Shown here: piece after piece, positions 9,868-17,688 of the stretch
Numbering within the stretch: position 1 is the first letter of the stretch
Layout: the number at the start of each line of letters is the position of its first letter
Source: Gemmatimonadota bacterium
Lineage (GTDB): Bacteria > Gemmatimonadota > Gemmatimonadetes > Longimicrobiales > Gaopeijiaceae
Length of the DNA: 64,000 bases
Reading direction: 5' to 3'
NCBI GenBank assembly: GCA_030428885.1
Contig: JAUIEJ010000010.1
Location: forward strand, 186,001 to 250,000
Notes under the pieces: model-generated
Told to the model about the DNA's origin: nothing
Database searches by the model: none
The model's input: only the letters and a program-made list of their open reading frames with translations
Made by a program: the position numbers and the translations under genes

Positions 9868-10626
9868 TCAGCCTCCCTTCGTCCACACCACGATGACGCC
9901 GCATCCGTCCTGGGCCGTGTTGAACTCGATGGGGGCCTCGCTCCCCGACCGGTAGACCTCCAGGGCGTGGACGTTGGAGAGGGGCACCACGGCATCGATC
10001 CGATCGTCGTACAGATCGAGCCGGATCCCGTCGACCCAGAGGGTGGGCACGCAGTAGCGTCCCCACGAATCCCGCATGACGATGCGATCGCCCCCGATCC
10101 GGTAGTCCTGGGCCACGCGTCCCGTGCGAGACAGGAGTTCGGCGGTGGAGCTCACGTGGGCCTCCTGCACTTCAGCGGGCGTCACGAACCGCCCGAATCC
10201 GCCCTGAGCTCGACGAACGAACCCGTTCTGGACGAGCCGGGGCTGATCCACCACGGACTCCACGTCCACCGTCAGTCCCCCGATCTCCACGGGCTGGGAC
10301 TCGATGCGGAACTCCAGCGTCATGCTCGACCCCTCGGGGAGTTCCAGGACGCTGGCCGCCACCGTGGGGCGGTACCCCAGGGCCGTGGCCGACAACCGGT
10401 AGTCGCCGCCCTCGGGCGCCTCGAGTTGGAACCGGCCGCGATCGTCGGTGACGTCGGCATCGACGGAGTCGCCGGCGAGGTCGACCAGCGTCACCAGGGC
10501 GAGGTCGACGGGGGCATCCGAACCGCGGGCCAGCAGGACTCCCGCGACGGTCTGGGCGGACAGGCCACACGGAAGGAGAAGCGCCCCGAGGGCGATGGCT
10601 CTCCACACCCACAACCGTCGTTCCAC
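9868..10626 (-). CDS. Carboxypeptidase-like regulatory domain/TonB plug-like protein
   Basis: Signal sequence ending SAQ, 'VAGVLLARGSDAPVDLALVTLVDLAGDSVDADVTDDRGRFQLEAPEGGDYRLSATALGYRP' (CarboxypepD_reg-like), then a plug-like C-term 'YCVPTLWVDGIRLD...ALEVYRSGSEAPIEFN'; GGAGGA RBS before GTG 10626. Confidence 0.8.
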   Translation of the reverse strand: MERRLWVWRAIALGALLLPCGLSAQTVAGVLLARGSDAPVDLALVTLVDLAGDSVDADVTDDRGRFQLEAPEGGDYRLSATALGYRPTVAASVLELPEGSSMTLEFRIESQPVEIGGLTVDVESVVDQPRLVQNGFVRRAQGGFGRFVTPAEVQEAHVSSTAELLSRTGRVAQDYRIGGDRIVMRDSWGRYCVPTLWVDGIRLDLYDDRIDAVVPLSNVHALEVYRSGSEAPIEFNTAQDGCGVIVVWTKGG

Positions 10627-10714
10627 CCGGCATTCCTCCGATCCGTCGACCGCACGTGCTCGATCATTCCCTTCGACTGGTGGCCCCTGCGCAACCGACG
10701 CGCAAGTCCACCGA

Positions 10715-10768
10715 CCCTTGACGTCACAAAGGGAAGATGGCGAGCTTTCCCTGACGTGACCAAGGGAA
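10715..10768 (+). promoter_or_regulatory. Putative PadR operator: two related palindromic repeats
   Basis: CCCTTGACGTCACAAAGGGAA (10715-10735) and TTCCCTGACGTGACCAAGGGAA (10747-10768), 33 bp apart, just upstream of the PadR gene. Confidence 0.55.
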
Positions 10769-10786
10769 CATTTCCGGGAGACCCCC

Positions 10787-11122
10787 ATGACCCGCACCCA
10801 CGCCAACCTCCTTCGGGGCGCCCTCGACCTCCTCATCCTCCGGGCGCTGCACGGGGAGCCGCGCCATGGATACGGTGTGCTGGAGTGGATCGAAGAGCGC
10901 ACCGGCCCCGACCTGCTCCTGGAGGAAGGCACCCTGTACCCCGCCCTGCACCGCCTCGAGGAGCGGGGCTGGATCGAAGCCTCCTGGGGGCGGTCGGAGA
11001 ACAACCGGAAGGCGAAGTTCTACGCTCTGACCGCCGAGGGTGCGGCCCGACTGAAGCAGGACGTCCCGGAGTGGCACGCATTCACGGCGGCCGTTTCCCG
11101 GGCCCTGGGGGGTGAGGCGTGA
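10787..11122 (+). CDS. PadR family transcriptional regulator
   Basis: 'LLRGALDLLILRALHGEPRHGYGVLEWIEERTGPDLLLEEGTLYPALHRLEERGWIEASWG' is a PadR wHTH; 4-bp overlap with the downstream permease. Confidence 0.95.
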   Translation: MTRTHANLLRGALDLLILRALHGEPRHGYGVLEWIEERTGPDLLLEEGTLYPALHRLEERGWIEASWGRSENNRKAKFYALTAEGAARLKQDVPEWHAFTAAVSRALGGEA

Positions 11123-13767
11123 TCCCACGGGACCCCACGTCCGACGTGGACCGGGAGATCGAGGACCACATCGAACGCCGGACCGCCGCCCTGGTGGCCC
11201 GGGGCATGAGCGAAACCGAGGCCCGCTCCGAGGCCCGTGCTCGATTCGGAGACCGGGGCCGGGTTCGGGCCGAGTGCGTTCGGATCCAGCGCCGCCGTCG
11301 GCGGCGTTCCGAGTTCCGCACCCTGGTCGCCTCCTGCCTCGAGGACGGCCTCTCGGCGCTTCGAGGGTTCCGGCACCGTCCCGCGTTCACGGCCCTGGCC
11401 GTGGGGACCCTGGCCCTGGGCATGGGGGCCACGGCCGGCGTCTTCTCGGTGGTGCACGCGGTCCTTCTCCGGCCCCTTCCCTTCCCCCAGCCCGAGGGGC
11501 TGCATCGCGTCGTGACCGCCGACCGGCCCACCGGCGTGCCCGTGGCCCCGGCGGCCGTGACGGTGTGGTCGGAGGCGAGCCCCCTCTGGACCGACGTGGC
11601 GGCGTTCTCCCCCGTCCGCACGGCCCTCACCGGGCCGGACGTGCCCCGGATTCTCGACGGATGGCGGGCGTCGGCGTCGCTGTTCGGCGCCCTGGGCGTC
11701 GACTTCGCCCGGGGTCGGAGCTTCGGCCCCACGGACGACCGCCCGGGCGCCGCTCCCGTGGTGGTCCTCTCTCACCGGGTCTGGCAACGGGACCTGGCGG
11801 GAGCGGACATCCGGGGCCGCTCCGTGGCCCTGGACGGGGTGGATCACGAGATCGTGGGGGTGCTGCCTCCCTCCTTCGACCTCGAGCGGGCCACTCCCGA
11901 CTTCGTCGTTCCGCTGGCGCTGCCCCCTGAGCAGTGGACGAATCCCACCCCCTGGCTCGGCGTGCTGATCCGCCTGGGGCCGGACGCGCCCCCCGCCGCC
12001 GTGGCCGATGAACTCCGGCGCCGCGCCGAAACGGCCGGACTCGACGCCGGCGACGGCCCGTCCCCCCGCCTGGCGACCCGCCCCCTGGCCGACGTGTTGA
12101 CCGAGGGACTGGGATCGCCCCTCTGGCTTCTCCTGGGAGCCGTGGGAGCCCTCCTGCTCATCGGCTGCGTCAACGTGGCCAACCTGCTCCTGGCTAGGGG
12201 CACCCGGCGGGCCGACGAACTGGCCCTCCGAGCCGCCCTCGGCGCGGGCCGCGGTCGGATCGTGCGGCACCTGCTGGCGGAAAGCCTGCTCCTCGGGGTC
12301 CTCGGCGCCCTGGCGGCCCTCCCCCTCGCCGCCCTGGTGGCGCAGGGCATCCGCGTGCTGGCTCCCGCCGGCATCCCCCGGATCCAGGAGGCGGGCATGG
12401 ACGTGGCCACCCTGGGGGTGACCCTCCTGCTCGGCGTGGTCACCGCCCTGGTGGCCGGCGTCCTTCCCGCGGTGCGGGCGGGTCGCACCGACGTGCACGG
12501 CGTCCTGAAGCGGGGCTCGGGTCGCCTCGCCGGCACCCCCGGGGGAGAAGGACTGCGCTCGGCCCTGGTCGTTGCCGAGATCGCCCTCTGCCTCCTGCTC
12601 CTGGGCGGAGCGGGCCTCCTGATCCGGAGTGCCCACGCGCTCTCCCAGGTGGACCGGGGCTTCCAGGAACAGGTCCTCACCGCTCGCCTCGCGGTGCCCG
12701 CGAGCCGCTACCCGGCCCTGGACGACGCCCTTCGCGCCCTGGACGACGTCCGGGCCGCCGCCGCGGGCGTCCCGGGCGTTCGCTCGGTGGAATACACCTC
12801 CCGCGTGCCCCTGGCCGGAAACAGCTTCGGTCTCCCGGTGGCTCCCGCCTTCGCCCCGGACGACACCGAACCCGTGGGGCAGCCCCGGATGCGCATCGCC
12901 ACCCCCGGGTATTTCGAAGCCATGGGACTCCGTCTCGTGGACGGCCGCCTTCCCGGGCCCACCGACGACGTGGAGGGAAACGTCGCGGTGGTGGTCAATC
13001 ACCCCCTGGCCCGCGATCTCGCCCGGGAACTCGGAGACGACGCCTCGGTGGTGGGCTCCTCCATCGTCGCCCGGGGCGGCGATTTCACCGACGGGAGCGG
13101 TGCGTACCGCCAATGGACCGTGATCGGTGTGGTGGAGGGGGTGCGCGACGACGGACTCCGGGCCGAGGCGCCGGCCGAACTCTACTTCCTGCCCCGGGCC
13201 GTCCCTCCCGCCCCGTGGAACTGGATCGGGCGGGAAGTCCTCCTCACGGTGGCCCTGGAGGGTCCGGGCGTCGACGGAGCCGCCCTCCGCTCCGCGGTGT
13301 CCAGCGTGGCGCCGGAACTGGCGCTCCACGACGTGGAGACCATGGCTCAACGCCTCGCCGCGTCCCTGGCCGTCGAACGACTCGTCCGGCTCGTGATGAC
13401 CGTGCTCGCGGTGCTCGGCGTGATGCTCGCCGCCGGCGGGATCGTGGGCGTAGTCGCCAGTTTCGTCGCCCGGCGGATTCCCGAAGTGGGACTCCGCATG
13501 GCCCTGGGTGCGTCCGGTGCCCGGGTCACGGGCGAAGTCGTGCGTCGTCTGCTCACCCCGGTGGTGCTCGGGGTGGCGACCGGACTTCTCGTCCTTCGCC
13601 TCGCCGCACCGATCCTCGGCGAACTGCTCTTCGATGTGGGGCCCGCCGACCCGCTCACCCTGTTGGGGACCACCGGCGTGGTGGGCGCCGTCGCCGTTCT
13701 GGCCGCCTGGATCCCCGCCCGGCGCGCGGCCCGGGTGGATCCGATCCGGTCCCTCACCCGGGACTGA
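11119..13767 (+). CDS. ADOP-type (MacB/FtsX) ABC transporter permease
   Basis: N-terminal permease-prefix region plus two FtsX-type blocks ('LIGCVNVANLLLARGTRRADELALRAALGAGRGRIVRHLLAES', 'RRIPEVGLRMALGASGARV'). Confidence 0.93.
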   Translation: MIPRDPTSDVDREIEDHIERRTAALVARGMSETEARSEARARFGDRGRVRAECVRIQRRRRRRSEFRTLVASCLEDGLSALRGFRHRPAFTALAVGTLALGMGATAGVFSVVHAVLLRPLPFPQPEGLHRVVTADRPTGVPVAPAAVTVWSEASPLWTDVAAFSPVRTALTGPDVPRILDGWRASASLFGALGVDFARGRSFGPTDDRPGAAPVVVLSHRVWQRDLAGADIRGRSVALDGVDHEIVGVLPPSFDLERATPDFVVPLALPPEQWTNPTPWLGVLIRLGPDAPPAAVADELRRRAETAGLDAGDGPSPRLATRPLADVLTEGLGSPLWLLLGAVGALLLIGCVNVANLLLARGTRRADELALRAALGAGRGRIVRHLLAESLLLGVLGALAALPLAALVAQGIRVLAPAGIPRIQEAGMDVATLGVTLLLGVVTALVAGVLPAVRAGRTDVHGVLKRGSGRLAGTPGGEGLRSALVVAEIALCLLLLGGAGLLIRSAHALSQVDRGFQEQVLTARLAVPASRYPALDDALRALDDVRAAAAGVPGVRSVEYTSRVPLAGNSFGLPVAPAFAPDDTEPVGQPRMRIATPGYFEAMGLRLVDGRLPGPTDDVEGNVAVVVNHPLARDLARELGDDASVVGSSIVARGGDFTDGSGAYRQWTVIGVVEGVRDDGLRAEAPAELYFLPRAVPPAPWNWIGREVLLTVALEGPGVDGAALRSAVSSVAPELALHDVETMAQRLAASLAVERLVRLVMTVLAVLGVMLAAGGIVGVVASFVARRIPEVGLRMALGASGARVTGEVVRRLLTPVVLGVATGLLVLRLAAPILGELLFDVGPADPLTLLGTTGVVGAVAVLAAWIPARRAARVDPIRSLTRD

Positions 13768-13773
13768 CGGGCC

Positions 13774-15603
13774 TCACCAGAAGATCGCGTACAGCGCCAG
13801 CGTCGCCACCACCACGAATGCACCGGCGATCTTCGCGCCGTTGGACGGCACCAACTCGATGGTGGGGCGATGCTCCACCACGTCGGGGTCGGTCTTGGGA
13901 CGCACCAGGGTCATGGTGGTGAGCACCGCCAGGACCACGACGAACGCGATGGCCATGCGGTCCAGGAACGCGATGCTGGGCATGGTGACCTTCAGGACCC
14001 CGAAGATCACGGGGCAGATCAGGAGTCCCACGGCACCCGCCCAACGGTTGGCCCGCTTGACGAAGAACCCGAAGAGGAAGACGGCCAGGATCCCCGGCGA
14101 GATGAAGCCCTGGAACTCCTGGATGAAGGTGAAGATGCCCCCGAAGCGGGGGTTGCCCAGAAGGGGGGCCACCAGGCACCCCACCGCGGCGAAGACCACC
14201 ACGGTGGAGCGGCCCGTCACCACCAGACCCGCCTCGGAGGAGTCGGGCCGCACGTACCGTCGCCACAGGTCCATGGTGAAGATGGTGGACGCCGCGTTGA
14301 GCATGGAGGCGAGGGAACTCACCACCGCGCCCAGGAGGGCAGCGAGGACGAAGCCCTGGAGTCCCACGCCCGACGGGACCAGCCGCCCGATGAGCAGGGG
14401 GAGGGCCGTGTCGTACTTGTATCCCACGAGGCGCACGTGCTCCACGTTGCGCCCGAACGATGCTTCCACCGCCCGATTGTGGGCGTCCACCGGGGCCACC
14501 CGATCCGGGTTCGCCTCGGCCCAGGCGTCGTCGAAGTCGAAGAGCACCGGGGGCGCCTCCGCCGCCTGGCTGACGTCCTGGAATCGAACCCAGGCCGCCT
14601 CGTTGCCCGCGGCGATCTGGGGATCCCGGGCGGCTTCGGCGGCCATCTCGTCACTGAAGAGGTTGAAGGCCGCGATCCCCGGAAACACGATGACGAAGGG
14701 AATCACCAGCTTGAGCGCCGCAGCGAACACCGTCCCCCGCTGCCCTTCGGCCAGGGAATGGGCGCCGAGGGTGCGCTGGATGATGTACTGGTTGAGGCCC
14801 CAGTAGTAGATGTTGGGGATCCAGAGACCCACCACGAGGGCGGTCCAGGGCAGGACCAGGTCCCACGCCGGAAGCACCATGTGGAGCTTCTCGGAGTTGA
14901 GCTCCATGAGCTTGGTCCATCCCCCGGCATCGTCGGGGATCCCCGTGGCGACGCCCGAGTGGGCCAGCTCGGCCACCGGCGCGTCTCCCAGGGCGTTCAG
15001 GGCGAGGATCAGCAGCACCGCCCCGGCCAGGATGAGGGCCGACCCCTGGATCAGGTCGGCCCACGCCACGGCCTTCAGCCCGCCGCTCACCACGTACACG
15101 GCGGCGATCACCCCGATGACCCACGCCGCGGGAATCAGGCTCATGGCGGGAAACAGCGTGCTGAGGGTCAGGGCCCCCGAGTAGATGACGGCCGAGATCG
15201 TCACGCCCACGTACATGATCATGGTGAAGACGGCCATGATGAGGCGGGCCGACTCGTTGAACCGGATCCGGAGGAACTCGGGCGCCGTGTAGACCCCGCT
15301 CTGCAGGAACTTCGGCAGGAAGAAGAACGCCACCATCACCAGGGTCACGGCGGCCATCCACTCGTAGCTCGCGATGGCGATGCCGATGTAGTCCGCCGCC
15401 TGACCCGACATGCCCACGAACTGCTCGGTGGAGATGTTGGCCGCGATGAGGGAGAAGCCGATGAGCCACCACCGGAGTCCCCGCCCCGCCAGGAAGTACG
15501 ACTCGCTGTCCTTCTCGTCGCGGCTCTTGGAGAGGCCCAGGCCCACCACCACGGCCACGAAGACGACGAAGACGGCGATGTCGACGCCGGAAAGGGTGAT
15601 CAT
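13774..15603 (-). CDS. Sodium:solute symporter (SSS family)
   Basis: 'YFLAGRGLRWWLIGFSLIAANISTEQFVGMSGQA' and 'VLAALLGAVVSSLASMLNAASTIFTMDLWRRY' are SGLT-type signatures. Confidence 0.93.
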   Translation of the reverse strand: MITLSGVDIAVFVVFVAVVVGLGLSKSRDEKDSESYFLAGRGLRWWLIGFSLIAANISTEQFVGMSGQAADYIGIAIASYEWMAAVTLVMVAFFFLPKFLQSGVYTAPEFLRIRFNESARLIMAVFTMIMYVGVTISAVIYSGALTLSTLFPAMSLIPAAWVIGVIAAVYVVSGGLKAVAWADLIQGSALILAGAVLLILALNALGDAPVAELAHSGVATGIPDDAGGWTKLMELNSEKLHMVLPAWDLVLPWTALVVGLWIPNIYYWGLNQYIIQRTLGAHSLAEGQRGTVFAAALKLVIPFVIVFPGIAAFNLFSDEMAAEAARDPQIAAGNEAAWVRFQDVSQAAEAPPVLFDFDDAWAEANPDRVAPVDAHNRAVEASFGRNVEHVRLVGYKYDTALPLLIGRLVPSGVGLQGFVLAALLGAVVSSLASMLNAASTIFTMDLWRRYVRPDSSEAGLVVTGRSTVVVFAAVGCLVAPLLGNPRFGGIFTFIQEFQGFISPGILAVFLFGFFVKRANRWAGAVGLLICPVIFGVLKVTMPSIAFLDRMAIAFVVVLAVLTTMTLVRPKTDPDVVEHRPTIELVPSNGAKIAGAFVVVATLALYAIFW

Positions 15604-15741
15604 GGCGGCACTCCCTGCGGGGGACGAGGCGACTCGACCGCCACGATACGTCTCCGAGGCGCGGCAAGCGAGACGCAAACCCTGGCGTCTCGTGCGGCCG
15701 GGGCGCACCCTGGTGGCATACCCGAACCGCCAGGAGGTCCC

Positions 15742-16992
15742 GTGCCCCGTCCCCATTCGCGCCACCCCGCAGGGCTGACCATCGCAGCCGTGGCGATCTC
15801 AGCGTGTGGGTCGGGAGACTCCACGGCGACCCCTCGCGTGGCCCGGGTGGACAGCTCGGGAATCGAGATCGTCACCTCCACCGACTCCGTGTGGACAGCC
15901 GGGACCCGGTGGACGGTCTCCGCCGCACCGGTGCTCGTCGTCGGCGACGACCCCGACGCACCGGGGGCCTATCAGTTTCTCTACGTCGGGGACGTGTCCC
16001 GGAGGCCCGACGGGACCCTGGTGGTGGTGGACGGCGGAAGTCGCGAGGTGCGGCTGTTCGACCCGTCGGGTTCTCTCGTGCGCGTCGCCGCGGGACAGGG
16101 AGAAGGCCCCGGCGACTTCGGCTACCCCCGCTTCGTGAGGAACGAACCCGGCGAAGGCTTTGCCGTGCTCGATCGAACCATGGATCGCGTCGCCTTCGAT
16201 GCCGACGGCAACTTCGTGGGACGTACGAGGTTCGATCGCGCCGCGTGGAATCGGGTCCTCGAGCCCCTGGGTCGGGGAGAGGGGTTCGAGGCCCTCCCCG
16301 ACGGATCGGGGCTCTTTCCCGTCTACGGTGAGGATTTCTGGGGCCCGGGTCCCCCACCGGCCGGACCTCCCCACCGGCCCGAGATCACGGTCCTTCGGGT
16401 GCGGCCATCGGGGGCGGCCGACACCCTGGCCCGGATCGGGGGAATCCTCCAGCAATTCGTGGATGTGGGCGGTGGGCGCGCCTCGTCGGTCATTCCCCCG
16501 TTCGCGCCGTCGGGACGTTCGTTCGTGGGTCGAGACGGCGGGGTCGTGGTGTACGACGGCGCCCTCCCGGAGGTGCACCGGCTGGACGCCAACGGAACCC
16601 ACCGGATCCTGCGATGGACCCCCGATCCCGAGCCGGTGACCCCCGCCGAAGTGGAGGCGTTCTTGAACCAGCAGCGCAACGCTTCCTGGACCCAGGATCG
16701 CCTGCCCCAGCTCGAACGGCAGTGGGCCGCCATGGAGGTCCCCAGCCACAAGCCACTGGTGACCCTGGCTCACCCGGCGCTGGACGGTTCCACCTGGGTT
16801 CGCACCGGGCAATACGGGCCCGGCCCCACGACCTGGCGGGTCTTCGCCGCCGACGGCGCCTGGCTCGGCAGCGTGGAGTTGCCCGGCACGTTCCGGCCCA
16901 CGGAGATCGGCGCCGACTACGTGCTCGGGGTGGACACCGACCCGGAGACCGAGGTCGAGACGATCGCGATGTTCGAAGTCGTGAAGCCGTAG
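15742..16992 (+). CDS. 6-bladed beta-propeller lipoprotein
   Basis: GTG start after CAGGAGG; 'AAVAISACGSGD' lipobox; 'GTLVVVDGGSREVRLFDPSGSLVRVAAGQGEGPGDFGYPRFV' propeller blade. Confidence 0.8.
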   Translation: MPRPHSRHPAGLTIAAVAISACGSGDSTATPRVARVDSSGIEIVTSTDSVWTAGTRWTVSAAPVLVVGDDPDAPGAYQFLYVGDVSRRPDGTLVVVDGGSREVRLFDPSGSLVRVAAGQGEGPGDFGYPRFVRNEPGEGFAVLDRTMDRVAFDADGNFVGRTRFDRAAWNRVLEPLGRGEGFEALPDGSGLFPVYGEDFWGPGPPPAGPPHRPEITVLRVRPSGAADTLARIGGILQQFVDVGGGRASSVIPPFAPSGRSFVGRDGGVVVYDGALPEVHRLDANGTHRILRWTPDPEPVTPAEVEAFLNQQRNASWTQDRLPQLERQWAAMEVPSHKPLVTLAHPALDGSTWVRTGQYGPGPTTWRVFAADGAWLGSVELPGTFRPTEIGADYVLGVDTDPETEVETIAMFEVVKP

Positions 16993-16997
16993 ACCGC

Positions 16998-17591
16998 CTA
17001 CCGTACCCGCTCGAGCGCCGCCACCAGGGCCCGACCGAGCTGGTGGTGGAAGGCGGGATCGAGCATGCGGGCCCGTTCTTCGGGGTTGGTCAGGTGAGCC
17101 AACTCGATCATGGCGGTGCGGGCCGTGCCGGACTTCAGGAACGGCCAGGGGCGCGGATCCACCAGCACCCGCGACCCCAGGCCCTCGAGTTCCCGGGCCA
17201 CGGCCCGGGCCAGGGCCGACGACGCCTCGTTGGACTCGTCGAAATAGACCTCGGCACCCGCGTCTGCGGGGTCGTCGGACTGCATGGCGTGCAACATGAA
17301 GAGGGCCACGGCGCCGGCGCTATCGGCCCGCGCCCTGCGATCGTCCCAGGCGACGGCGACATCGGTGGTCCGCGTGAAGACCACATCGTAGCCGGCCGCG
17401 GCGAACTCCGCGCCGATCGCCAGCGACACGGGCACGATCAGGTCCTTCTCGATCAGGTCGCCCGCCACGACCCCCACCTCGTCCCCGCCGTGCCCGGGAT
17501 CGATGACGACGAGGGGTCGATCCTGGGCGGCACCGGGCGAAACCGCCGCGGCCGCGAGCAGGAACGCCGCACGAGGGGTGAGGAGCTTCAT
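16998..17591 (-). CDS. N-acetylmuramoyl-L-alanine amidase (Amidase_3)
   Basis: 'VVIDPGHGGDEVGVVAGDLIEKDLIVPVSLAIGAEF..GYDVVFTRTTD' fits Amidase_3. Confidence 0.88.
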   Translation of the reverse strand: MKLLTPRAAFLLAAAAVSPGAAQDRPLVVIDPGHGGDEVGVVAGDLIEKDLIVPVSLAIGAEFAAAGYDVVFTRTTDVAVAWDDRRARADSAGAVALFMLHAMQSDDPADAGAEVYFDESNEASSALARAVARELEGLGSRVLVDPRPWPFLKSGTARTAMIELAHLTNPEERARMLDPAFHHQLGRALVAALERVR

Positions 17592-17688
17592 GGGGGACTC
17601 CGGGCCGAAGGAAGGGACGACCCGAAGATAGGGGCGGGACGCACTCGGCGCCCCGCCCCCGGGAGTCTCGATGAAACGGGACGCCGCA

